Source of the DNA: CAYLZN01 sp964387935
GTDB lineage: Bacteria; Acidobacteriota; Vicinamibacteria; Vicinamibacterales; JAFNAJ01
Direction of reading: 5' to 3'
Assembly: GCA_964387935.1 (NCBI GenBank)
Contig: CAYLZN010000012.1
Location: forward strand, 1 to 38,393
Length of the DNA stretch: 38,393 nucleotides
In this document: positions 31,926-38,393 of the stretch, piece after piece
How positions within the stretch are numbered: position 1 is the stretch's first letter
Layout of the letters: each line of letters begins with the position of its first letter
Notes under the pieces: model-generated
What the model was told of the DNA's origin: nothing
Seen by the model: the letters and a program-made list of their open reading frames with translations, nothing else
The model's database searches: none
Translations under genes and position numbers: made by a program

Positions 31926-33088
31926 TCAATCCGCGCGATCTCACGCTGTGGGGATACAAGCGCCCCGACGGACGGTTCGGGGTGCGCAATCACGTCCTCA
32001 TCATTCCCGTCGACGACCTGTCGAACGCGGCGGCCGAGGCCGTCCAGCACAACATCAAGGGCACGCTGGCCCTGACGCATCCCTACGGCCGCCTGCAGTT
32101 CGGTGCCGACCTGGAGCTGACCTTCCGGACCCTTGCGGGCCAGGGCCGCAATCCCAACTGCGCGGCTGCTGTCGTCATCGGCATCGAGCCGAAGTGGACC
32201 GACCGCATCGTCCAGGAGATCGCGAAGACCGGGAAGCCGTGCGCCGGGTTCAGCATCGAACGATCCGGGGACCTGAAGACGATCGAGGCGGCGTCACGGC
32301 AGGCGAAGGAGTTCGTGCACGTCGCCTCCGAACTCCGCCGCGAGCGGTTCCCGGTCAGCCAGTTGACGATGAGCACCAAGTGCGGGGAGTCGGATACGAC
32401 CTCCGGCCTTGCGTCGAACCCCACCGTGGGCCGCACGTTCGAACGGCTGGCCGAGGCGGGCGCGACGCTCATCTTCGGCGAGACGACCGAGCTCACGGGC
32501 GGCGAAGACCTCATCATCGAGAAGTGCGCGACGCCCGACATCGCGACACGGTTCAGGGCGGCGTTCGACGACTACCAGGCGCTGGTGAAATCGCAGGGTG
32601 TCAGCCTGGTCGGGTCGCAGCCGACCGAGGGCAACATCCGCGGCGGTCTCTCGACGATCGAGGAGAAGGCGCTGGGGAACATCCAGAAGGCCGGTCGGTG
32701 CACCATTGTCGACTTCCTGGAGCCCGCGCACGAGCCGACCAAGCCGGGGCTCAACTTCATGGACTCGTCCTCGGCGGCCGCTGAAATGGTCACCTTGTGT
32801 GCGGCGGCGGGGTCGGTCGTGCACTACTTCCCGACGGGGCAGGGCAACGTGATTGGCAACCCTGTGATCCCGGTCATCAAGCTGTCGGCCAACCCGCTGA
32901 CGGTCGCGACCATGTCGGAGCACATCGACGTGGATCTGAGCGCGATGCTGCGGATCGAGATGAACCTCGACCAGGCGGCGGATGCGGCGCTGCAGATGCT
33001 GGAGCGGACGATCAACGGGCGGTTGACGGCTGCCGAGGTGCTGCGGCACCACGAGTTCGTGCTGACGAAGCTGTATCGCAGCGCGTAA
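31922..33088 (+). CDS. suyB: UxaA-family large subunit, probable (R)-sulfolactate sulfo-lyase SuyB
   Basis: A 388-residue protein of the UxaA/GarD/SuyB lyase family. Typical altronate/galactarate dehydratases have an H-x-x-G-C-x-Q-L-G motif, a GLGCE motif and an ECGGSD motif. Here they read HPYGRLQFG (53-61), GIEPKW (87-92) and KCGESDTTSG (153-162), and the late TGRGTP-like motif is PTGQGNVIGNP (304-314). From memory of the families, this set resembles SuyB, which eliminates sulfite from (R)-3-sulfolactate to give pyruvate. The ATG at 31922 overlaps the small-subunit stop; a GTG at 31916 is also in frame. Altronate or a related aldonate remains possible until aligned. Confidence 0.72.
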   Translation: MINPRDLTLWGYKRPDGRFGVRNHVLIIPVDDLSNAAAEAVQHNIKGTLALTHPYGRLQFGADLELTFRTLAGQGRNPNCAAAVVIGIEPKWTDRIVQEIAKTGKPCAGFSIERSGDLKTIEAASRQAKEFVHVASELRRERFPVSQLTMSTKCGESDTTSGLASNPTVGRTFERLAEAGATLIFGETTELTGGEDLIIEKCATPDIATRFRAAFDDYQALVKSQGVSLVGSQPTEGNIRGGLSTIEEKALGNIQKAGRCTIVDFLEPAHEPTKPGLNFMDSSSAAAEMVTLCAAAGSVVHYFPTGQGNVIGNPVIPVIKLSANPLTVATMSEHIDVDLSAMLRIEMNLDQAADAALQMLERTINGRLTAAEVLRHHEFVLTKLYRSA

Positions 33089-33094
33089 GACCCT

Positions 33095-33164
33095 GGGGTC
33101 AGGTCTTTACTTTTAGCGTTTTCGGGGGTTCGCCCGAAAACGCTAAAAGTAAAGACCTGACCCC
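33095..33164. repeat. Long inverted repeat (GGGGTCAGGTC element), copy 1
   Basis: A perfect 32-bp stem with a 6-base loop (33127-33132). The outer arms start with GGGGTCAGGTCTTTACTTTT. It lies between the convergent lyase gene and the TIGR01777 gene; the latter's TAG stop at 33143 is inside the right arm. It may double as a bidirectional transcription terminator. The outer 23 bases are shared with the copy at 37252-37325 while the inner part differs, as expected for a dispersed REP/BIME-like element. Confidence 0.9.
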
Positions 33165-34075
33165 AACGCGCCCGCCAGGTCGCGATAGCGGAACTCGAAC
33201 CCGTCCGCCATCGCCCGCTCCGGAATCGCCCGCTGGCTCGACAACAGCAGCGCATCCGCCATCTCGCCCATCGCCAGCCTCAGCGCCACCGCCGGGGCGC
33301 GCAGCACGGCCGGGCGCCCGAGCGCCGCGCCAAGGGCCCGCGCGAAGGCCGCATTCCTCTCGGGCGTCGGCGCCGTGAGGTTGAAGGGGCCTTCCCGTTC
33401 CTCCGCCACGATCCACTCGACCAGCGCCAGCCAGTCGTCCACGTGGATCCACGACATGAACTGATCGCCGCTCCCCAGCGGGCCGCCCACGCCGAGACGA
33501 AACGGCGTCAGCATCTTCGCCAGCGCACCCCCGTCGCGCGCCAGCACGATCCCCGTGCGCAGCAGGGCCACGCGCACGCCATGTTCCCGCGCGCGCAACG
33601 CTTCTCCCTCCCACGTCACCGACAGGCGTGCGAGGAAATCACCGCCGGGCGCTGACGCCTCCGTCAGGGTCTCGTCGCCGCGCGACCCGTAGTAGCCGAC
33701 CGCCGACGCGTTCACCAGCAGGCGCGGCGGCCGGGCCGCGGCGCCCATCGCCGCAACGAGCGCGCGCGTCGTCTCGAGCCGGCTGCGCTCGAGCCGGGCT
33801 TTCTGCGCATCGCTCCAGCGCTTCCCCGCAATCGACTCGCCCGAGAGGTTGATCACCACATCGGCACCATCGAGCAGGGTGCCCCAGCCGGTGCTCGAGG
33901 CGTCTCCGGTCCAGGGCCAGGCCGTGAGGGCCGGGCGGCCGGTCCATCCCGCGGGGGTGCCGGCACCGCCCGACGCCCCGCGCGACAGCACAGCCACTTC
34001 ATGGCCGGCCGCGACGAACCGTTCGCACAGGGGCCGGCCCAGGAACCCCGTCCCTCCCGCCACGACCAGGCGCAT
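33143..34075 (-). CDS. TIGR01777-family SDR epimerase
   Basis: A 310-residue atypical short-chain dehydrogenase of the TIGR01777 (YfcH/SDR39U1-like) family. The NAD(P)-binding motif VVAGGTGFLGRPLCERF is at the N-terminus; VVINLSGESIAGKRWSDAQK, NASAVGYYGSRGDE and FMSWIHVDDWLALVEWI are family hallmarks. The substrate of the family is not established. ATG at 34075 is preferred, with AGGAGG 8 bases upstream; an ATG two codons earlier is too close to it. The last residues (GSGLYF) are encoded by the inverted repeat and replace the family's usual terminus. Divergent from the SpoU methyltransferase gene. Confidence 0.9.
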   Translation of the reverse strand: MRLVVAGGTGFLGRPLCERFVAAGHEVAVLSRGASGGAGTPAGWTGRPALTAWPWTGDASSTGWGTLLDGADVVINLSGESIAGKRWSDAQKARLERSRLETTRALVAAMGAAARPPRLLVNASAVGYYGSRGDETLTEASAPGGDFLARLSVTWEGEALRAREHGVRVALLRTGIVLARDGGALAKMLTPFRLGVGGPLGSGDQFMSWIHVDDWLALVEWIVAEEREGPFNLTAPTPERNAAFARALGAALGRPAVLRAPAVALRLAMGEMADALLLSSQRAIPERAMADGFEFRYRDLAGALGSGLYF

Positions 34076-34096
34076 CACCATCTCCTCCTGCTGCGC

Positions 34097-34111
34097 ATTA
34101 TCCCGGATAAT
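34097..34111. promoter_or_regulatory. Palindromic divergent -10 element
   Basis: ATTATCC and GGATAAT flank a single central C. Read on the plus strand it gives GATAAT at 34106-34111, 6 bases before the GTG at 34118; read on the minus strand it gives GATAAT at 34102-34097, upstream of the ATG at 34075. One 15-base palindrome could thus provide the -10 for both divergent genes. No convincing -35 is seen on either side. Confidence 0.45.
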
Positions 34112-34117
34112 CCCCGC

Positions 34118-34672
34118 GTGACATCCGATCGTGCCCGCGTGCCGTGCCGGGTGAGCGCAATCTCCGACAGCTACGACGACATCGACCGGCTGCCGGCCGT
34201 CTTCGTGCTCGAGAACCTGCGCAGCCTCTACAACGTCGGCGCCTTCTTCCGGACGGCCGACGCGGTGCGCCTCGAGAGCCTGCACCTGATCGGCATCACC
34301 GCCACGCCCGACAACCCGCGGATCGCCAAGACCGCCCTCGGCGCCGAAGCGACCGTGCCCTGGACCCGCTGGACGCGCGCGGCACCCGCCATCGACGCGC
34401 TGCGCGCCCGCGGTTTCGAAATCGCCGTGCTCGACACCGTCACGCCCGCAATCGACCTGTTCGACTGGCAGCCCCGCTTCCCCACGTGCGTGGTGTTCGG
34501 CCACGAGGTCGACGGCGTCAGCCCGGAGACACTCGAAAGCGCCGACACGCGGGTGCGGATTCCCATGCTCGGCCTCAAGCACTCCCTCAACGTGGCCACC
34601 GCTGGCGCCGTGGTCGCCTACGAGATCCTGCGGCGCCGCCGGCGCGCGACAGGCCGGAGAGGACCATCGTGA
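34118..34672 (+). CDS. SpoU/TrmH-family RNA 2'-O-methyltransferase
   Basis: A 184-residue SPOUT methyltransferase. The three family motifs are present: ENLRSLYNVGAFFRTADA (motif 1), VVFGHEVDGVS (motif 2) and IPMLGLKHSLNVATAGAVVAYEI (motif 3, trefoil knot and SAM binding). It probably methylates a ribose in tRNA or rRNA; the target is not evident. Candidate starts are GTGs at 34118, 34139 and 34151. The first lies 6 bases after a -10-like GATAAT and has no Shine-Dalgarno, which fits a leaderless message. The stop overlaps the aminotransferase start by four bases (GTGA). Confidence 0.85.
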   Translation: MTSDRARVPCRVSAISDSYDDIDRLPAVFVLENLRSLYNVGAFFRTADAVRLESLHLIGITATPDNPRIAKTALGAEATVPWTRWTRAAPAIDALRARGFEIAVLDTVTPAIDLFDWQPRFPTCVVFGHEVDGVSPETLESADTRVRIPMLGLKHSLNVATAGAVVAYEILRRRRRATGRRGPS

Positions 34673-35850
34673 CCGCACACCATCGGCTTGGGCAGTCCGC
34701 ACGGCTTGCCGCCGTGCAGGCGCCCATCATTCCCAACGTCGGGCAGTTCATCGCGGAGACTCCGGGAACGATCTCGCTCGGCCAGGGCATGGTGTCCTGG
34801 GGGCCGCCGCCGGAAGCCCTCACGGCACTGGCGAGGCTCGCGCAGGATCCCGAGCTCCATCGGTATGGCGCTGTCGAGGGCGACGCAGACCTCATCGAGG
34901 TCATCGAACGCAAACTCGCCGCCGAGAACGGCATCCGCACGAGGCCCGAGCGCGTCGTGTTCGTGACGGCGGGCGGCAACATGGCCTTCCTGAACGCCCT
35001 GCTCGCCGTGTGCGACGTCGGCGACGAGGTGATCCTGCTGGCGCCGTACTACTTCAATCACGAGATGGCGCTCGTCATGGCGGGCGTGCAGCCCGTGATC
35101 GTGCCGACCGGCCCCGGCTACCAGCCCGACCCGGACCGGATCGCCGCTGCCATCACCCCGCGCACGCGCGCCGTCGTCACCATTTCGCCGAACAACCCGT
35201 CAGGCGCTGTGTACCCGGAGACCACGCTGCGGGCCATCAACGCGGTCTGCGAGGCGCGCGGCGTTTTTCACGTGCATGACGAGGTGTACGAGTACTTCAC
35301 CTACGACGGACACCGGCACTTCTCGCCGGGGGCCCTGGCCGGCGCCGCGGCGCACACGATTTCCCTCTTCTCGTTGTCGAAAGCGTACGGCTTCGCAGGA
35401 TGGCGCATTGGATACATGGTCGTGCCCGTGCGCCTGGCGGAGGCCGTGCAGAAGATCCAGGACACGAACCTGATTTGCCCGCCGCGCGTGTCCCAGGTGG
35501 CGGCGGGCGCCGCGCTGCGCGTAGGGCGGGGCTATTGCGACGCCCGACGCCCGCAGCTCGAGGCGGCGCGACGGGTCGTCCTCGAGACGCTGTCGGCCAG
35601 GCCGGACCTGTATGCGCCGGGGCCGGCGGAGGGGGCGTTCTACGTCCTGCTCGACGTCGCGACGTCGCGGTCGCCGCTGGACCTCGTGGAACAACTCGTG
35701 CGCCGACATCGTGTCGCGGCCATCCCTGGGACGACGTTCGGGCTCGGGGGCTGCGTGCTCCGGGTGTCTTATGGGGCCCTGGCGGCTGACACGGCGGCCG
35801 AAGGCGTGCAGCGCCTCGCCGACGGATTGACGGCACTGCTCACCAGGTGA
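34669..35850 (+). CDS. PLP-dependent class I/II aminotransferase
   Basis: A 393-residue fold-type I aminotransferase. Visible motifs are SLGQGMVSWGPPPEA near residue 36, VTAGGNMAFLNALL (about 99-112), TISPNNPSGAVYP (171-183), HVHDEVYEYF (201-210, PLP-binding Asp and Tyr) and SLSKAYGFAGWRIGY (Lys238 forms the Schiff base). The GTG at 34669 overlaps the methyltransferase stop and follows GGAGAGG. The family includes aspartate, aromatic and kynurenine-type aminotransferases; the exact substrate is unclear. Confidence 0.88.
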   Translation: MTAHHRLGQSARLAAVQAPIIPNVGQFIAETPGTISLGQGMVSWGPPPEALTALARLAQDPELHRYGAVEGDADLIEVIERKLAAENGIRTRPERVVFVTAGGNMAFLNALLAVCDVGDEVILLAPYYFNHEMALVMAGVQPVIVPTGPGYQPDPDRIAAAITPRTRAVVTISPNNPSGAVYPETTLRAINAVCEARGVFHVHDEVYEYFTYDGHRHFSPGALAGAAAHTISLFSLSKAYGFAGWRIGYMVVPVRLAEAVQKIQDTNLICPPRVSQVAAGAALRVGRGYCDARRPQLEAARRVVLETLSARPDLYAPGPAEGAFYVLLDVATSRSPLDLVEQLVRRHRVAAIPGTTFGLGGCVLRVSYGALAADTAAEGVQRLADGLTALLTR

Positions 35851-35924
35851 CGGGACCCCGGCAGATCCGAGGCCGTTCGAGCGGATCAGGAATGTCATCC
35901 CTGCTCTCGATTTGGCACGCAAGA

Positions 35925-35930
35925 TATAAT
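35925..35930 (+). promoter_or_regulatory. -10 element of the cytochrome c gene
   Basis: A perfect TATAAT about 90 bases upstream of the ATG at 36019. No standard -35 lies 16-18 bases upstream; a TTGGCA occurs only 7 bases before it. Confidence 0.45.
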
Positions 35931-36018
35931 CCCGGTCGCAGTGCCCCGCCCACAGGACGCCGGAGCCACGGGAGCGCTCCGCCGTCCCTGCGGCCCACTC
36001 CCGCCTTCAGGAGGTCCC

Positions 36019-36450
36019 ATGACCCGCACCACGTGGTTGGTTGCAACGACTCTGATGCTTGCCGTCGCCCTCGTGGCGCCGCAGGTGGCCGCCCAGCAAA
36101 TCAAGCGGGAAACGGCGCACGCCATCCCCTCGGTGGAAGGGGTGGACCTCTACAACGCATACTGCGCGGTGTGCCACGGCAAGGACGGCAAGGGCAAGGG
36201 GCCGGCCGCCGTCGCGATCAGGACGCCGATGCCGGACCTGACCACGATGGCCAGCAGGAACGCCGGGAAGTACTCGGCGGCCGACGTCGAGGCGGCCATC
36301 CTGGGCAAGGGCAAGATGACGCCGGCCCACGGCTCACCCGACATGCCGATCTGGGGCCCGGTCTTCCGTTCTCTCACGCCAGACGAGGCCGCCCGCACCC
36401 TGCGCGTGACCAACCTCGTGAAGTACATCGAGACGATGCAGGCGAAGTAG
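36019..36450 (+). CDS. Exported class I c-type cytochrome
   Basis: A 143-residue periplasmic monoheme cytochrome. A signal peptide covers about residues 1-25 (ending QVAAQ). The heme-attachment motif CAVCH is at 49-53, preceded by LYNAYC, and a likely axial Met lies at Met109 in SPDMPIWGPVF. AGGAGGT lies a few bases before the ATG. It probably shuttles electrons in a respiratory or periplasmic oxidation chain; the redox partner is not apparent. Confidence 0.92.
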   Translation: MTRTTWLVATTLMLAVALVAPQVAAQQIKRETAHAIPSVEGVDLYNAYCAVCHGKDGKGKGPAAVAIRTPMPDLTTMASRNAGKYSAADVEAAILGKGKMTPAHGSPDMPIWGPVFRSLTPDEAARTLRVTNLVKYIETMQAK

Positions 36451-36535
36451 GCCTGGCCCGTCGGCTGGTCGGCGGCGCGCCGCGGCCGTGACCGCGGCCT
36501 GTACCCGGACGCACTCGGCGGGCGTCCCAAAACCC

Positions 36536-37273
36536 ATGGCTCAGTCTGCCCGCCGTCGTGTCCGATGGGGTCGTGCCGTCGGCACGGGGCTCGTGCTCGG
36601 GGCGCTCGCGTTCGTCTTCCTGCCGGAGCTGGTCGCCCGCGCCCAGGGCACCCATCCCGTCACGGGCCGGCGCATCGCGCCCGTCATGAGTCACGTCGGA
36701 GCGGACTGGCTGGATCGTCCGGAGCGTGACGATGACGAGAACCCCCGGCGCGCGGTGCACGCGCTTGGGATCCGGCCCGGACAGGTCGTGGCCGATGTGG
36801 GCGCTGGCACCGGCTACTACACCTCGCTGCTGGCCAGGAAGGTCGCGCCGGGAGGCCGCGTGCTCGCCACCGACATCCAGTCTGAGATGCTGGATCGGCT
36901 CCGTGCACGGCTGGCCCGGGAGCGGTTGTCCAACGTGGAGCTGATTCTCGGCACCGAGGACGACCCGCGGCTCCCGCCAGGGTGCTGCGACGTCATCCTG
37001 ATGGTGGACGTCTACCACGAACTGGCCCGGCCGCAGGCCATGATGCGTCGGCTGCGGGAGGCGTTGAAGCCGGACGGGCGGCTGGTGCTCGTCGAATTCC
37101 GCAAGGAGAGCGCCTGGGTGCCGATCCGCGAGGAGCACAAGATGTCCGTGGCGGAGGCGAGGGCGGAGCTGGCTGCGGATGGCTACCGGCTGGCGGAGGT
37201 GATCGACGTGCTGCCGTGGCAGCACATCCTGGTCTTTTCGGCGCACACCTCGGGGTCAGGTCTTTACTTTTAG
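36536..37273 (+). CDS. Membrane-anchored SAM-dependent class I methyltransferase
   Basis: A 245-residue methyltransferase. An N-terminal hydrophobic segment (about residues 16-33) suggests a membrane anchor or signal. The SAM-binding motif VVADVGAGTGYYT is at about 84-96, followed by VLATDIQSEML and, after the usual spacing, VILMVDVYHELARP and LKPDGRLVLVEFR. The substrate is unknown. The ATG at 36536 has no obvious ribosome binding site; a GTG at 36488 is in frame. The last residues (SGSGLYF) and the TAG stop are encoded within the long inverted repeat, so the natural C-terminus has been replaced. Confidence 0.85.
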   Translation: MAQSARRRVRWGRAVGTGLVLGALAFVFLPELVARAQGTHPVTGRRIAPVMSHVGADWLDRPERDDDENPRRAVHALGIRPGQVVADVGAGTGYYTSLLARKVAPGGRVLATDIQSEMLDRLRARLARERLSNVELILGTEDDPRLPPGCCDVILMVDVYHELARPQAMMRRLREALKPDGRLVLVEFRKESAWVPIREEHKMSVAEARAELAADGYRLAEVIDVLPWQHILVFSAHTSGSGLYF

Positions 37274-37334
37274 CATTCGACGGCGCGCCCGCCCCGTCGA
37301 GTGCTAAAAGTAAAGACCTGACCCCGAGGTGTGC
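37243..37334. repeat. Long inverted repeat (GGGGTCAGGTC element), copy 2, extended
   Basis: The shared arms span 37252-37325, and pairing continues for 9 more bases outward (GCACACCTC at 37243-37251 with GAGGTGTGC at 37326-37334). The inner part differs from copy 1 but still pairs (CGACGG with CCGTCG), with one G-T wobble. The left arm contains the stop of the methyltransferase; the right arm ends exactly at the ATG at 37335 and includes its GAGGTG ribosome binding site. Confidence 0.88.
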
Positions 37335-38291
37335 ATGCTGCCCCAGCCCGCCGACGTCCCCGCCGCCGCCGAACGCCTCGCCGGCATCGTCAACCACACC
37401 CCGGTGATGACGTCGCGCACGGTCGACGCCCTCACCGGTGCCACCGTGTTCTTCAAGTGCGAGAACTTCCAGCGCGGAGGCGCGTTCAAGTTCCGCGGCG
37501 CCTACCATGCGCTCTCCCGCCTGGGAGCCGACGAGCGCGCTCGTGGCGTGCTGGCCTTTTCCTCCGGCAATCACGCTCAGGCCACGGCCCTCGCCGGCCG
37601 GCTCCTCGGCATCCAGGCCACCATCGTGATGCCGGCCGACGCTCCCCGCGTCAAGCTCGAAGCCACCCGGAACTACGGCGGCACCGTCGTGACCTACGAC
37701 CGCGAGAAAGGGAATCGCGAGGAGCTCGGCCGGCGCCTGGCGGCCGAGCAGGGCCTGACCGTCATTCCGCCGTACGACCACGCGGACGTGATCGCCGGCC
37801 AGGGCACCTCGGCACTGGAATTGCTCACCGAGGCCGGTCCGCTGGACGTCCTCCTGGTCTGTTGCGGGGGCGGGGGGCTGCTCTCCGGGTGCGCCCTGGC
37901 CGTTCGCGCCCTGAACTCGCCCTGCCGCGTCATCGGCGTCGAGCCGGAGCTCGCTGACGACGCGACCCGGTCATTCCGGACCGGGACGCTCCATACGGTC
38001 CACAATCCGCCGACGATTGCCGACGGCGCCCGCACCCCTTCCCTCGGCACGCTGACTTTTCCGCTGGTCCGCCGTTACGTCCACGACATGGTCACGGTGA
38101 GTGACGCAGCGCTGCTGAGGACGATGCGGTTCCTGTGGGAGCGGCTGAAAATCGTCGTCGAGCCCACCGGGGCGCTGGCGGCCACCGCGCTGCTCGACGG
38201 CAGGGTCGAGGCCCGCGGCCGCCGCGTGGGCGTGCTCGTCAGCGGCGGCAACGTGGATCTGGCGCACGCGGTCGCCTGGTTTGGGGAGTAA
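37335..38291 (+). CDS. Threonine/serine dehydratase-like PLP enzyme (threo-3-hydroxyaspartate ammonia-lyase type)
   Basis: A 318-residue fold-type II PLP enzyme. The Schiff-base Lys is in GAFKFRGA (Lys52), the substrate loop is SSGNHAQA (about 77-84) and the PLP-phosphate loop is CCGGGGLLSG (about 174-183); VEPTGALAA and VLVSGGNVDL follow. The short length, without a regulatory ACT domain, fits catabolic threonine dehydratase, serine racemase or threo-3-hydroxyaspartate ammonia-lyase. The ATG at 37335 directly follows the inverted repeat; a GTG at 37329 inside it is the alternative. Confidence 0.88.
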   Translation: MLPQPADVPAAAERLAGIVNHTPVMTSRTVDALTGATVFFKCENFQRGGAFKFRGAYHALSRLGADERARGVLAFSSGNHAQATALAGRLLGIQATIVMPADAPRVKLEATRNYGGTVVTYDREKGNREELGRRLAAEQGLTVIPPYDHADVIAGQGTSALELLTEAGPLDVLLVCCGGGGLLSGCALAVRALNSPCRVIGVEPELADDATRSFRTGTLHTVHNPPTIADGARTPSLGTLTFPLVRRYVHDMVTVSDAALLRTMRFLWERLKIVVEPTGALAATALLDGRVEARGRRVGVLVSGGNVDLAHAVAWFGE

Positions 38292-38315
38292 GATCGCGCA
38301 TGGGAGGTGCTGCCG

Positions 38316-38393
38316 TGCCGACCTTCGAGAACATCCTGCTCGCCACGGACTTCAGCGAGCCGTCCGCCGCGGCCCTGGACTACGCCAGGGCGA
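38316..38393 (+). CDS. Universal stress protein (UspA family), 3' partial
   Basis: Only the first 26 codons are in the window. They read PTFENILLATDFSEPSAAAL after the start, the standard N-terminal beta-strand and ATP-binding DFSE motif of the UspA family. The GTG at 38316 lies 7 bases after GGGAGG; an ATG at 38301 is also in frame but overlaps that ribosome binding site. The gene begins 24 bases after the dehydratase stop. Confidence 0.85.

Noticed and set aside
31641..33088. Simple annotation as a split altronate dehydratase UxaA
   Set aside because: The large subunit lacks the Cys-containing UxaA/GarD motifs at three positions; kept only as the alternative to SuyAB.
35912..35930. Sigma-54 promoter (TTGGCACG followed by TATAAT)
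   Set aside because: The -24 half looks right but the -12 GC element is missing; the TATAAT is better read as a sigma-70 -10.
1..38393. tRNA, rRNA, prophage or transposase genes
   Set aside because: No cloverleaf-like segments, phage structural genes or transposase motifs were recognised; the long inverted repeats resemble transposon ends but enclose no gene.

Overview
The window is GC-rich DNA (about two thirds G+C by eye) from a Gram-negative bacterium. Several gene types together suggest Acidobacteriota, probably Vicinamibacteria: two very large TonB-dependent receptors with an N-terminal carboxypeptidase-regulatory domain and a C-terminal Phe, an exported DUF1800/DUF1501 pair, many Tat-exported TIM-barrel and Gfo/Idh enzymes, and a PIG-L deacetylase with a long C-terminal extension. 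The taxonomic call is inference. No stretch longer than about 270 bases lacks a gene. I saw no tRNA, rRNA, CRISPR array or insertion sequence with a transposase.

Layout. 1-540: the end of a reading frame that joins a TolC-type segment to the C-terminus of an HtpX-type protease. 579-3265: TerC-family membrane protein, then purE-purK. 3491-6552: Uma2-family protein, class A beta-lactamase-like hydrolase (minus strand), FAD-dependent oxidoreductase. 6823-17329: first TonB receptor with its terminator, PIG-L deacetylase, DUF1800 + DUF1501 pair, exported TIM-barrel protein and PHP-like hydrolase. 17411-18312: an Xre/MbcA-type antitoxin plus RES-domain toxin with its own promoter. 18331-28995 (minus strand): an eight-gene unit, in transcription order TIM-barrel isomerase, Gfo/Idh oxidoreductase, TonB receptor, KduI-like cupin, MFS transporter, DUF4380-like protein, FSA-type transaldolase, GabD-like aldehyde dehydrogenase. 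29165-30196: LacI-family regulator. 30293-33088 (plus strand): LarA-type nickel hydroxyacid racemase and a two-subunit UxaA/SuyAB-family lyase. 33143-38393: TIGR01777 epimerase, SpoU methyltransferase, aminotransferase, cytochrome c, SAM methyltransferase, threonine-dehydratase-like enzyme, and the start of a universal stress protein.

The most interesting block is 18331-33088. The large lyase subunit lacks the cysteine-containing motifs of altronate/galactarate dehydratases and looks like (R)-sulfolactate sulfo-lyase (SuyB). With a transaldolase overlapping a GabD-like dehydrogenase, a KduI-like isomerase and a LarA-like racemase, this could be a complete sulfosugar (sulfoquinovose-type) route: outer-membrane uptake, glycoside opening by Gfo/Idh plus TIM-barrel enzymes, isomerisation, transaldolase cleavage to sulfolactaldehyde, oxidation to sulfolactate, racemisation, and desulfonation to pyruvate and sulfite. 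A uronate/aldonate pathway is the main alternative. Two matching 18-bp dyads, one upstream of each arm, look like operators of the LacI-type regulator between them.

The intergenic DNA is also unusual. At least four different tandem repeats, all with a 7-bp period, lie between genes, the GTACGCC type often abutting promoters or start codons. Two copies of a long perfect or near-perfect inverted repeat supply the stop codons of neighbouring genes. Several genes (purE, the FAD oxidoreductase, the SpoU methyltransferase) appear to be leaderless, with a -10-like hexamer 6-8 nt before the start codon.
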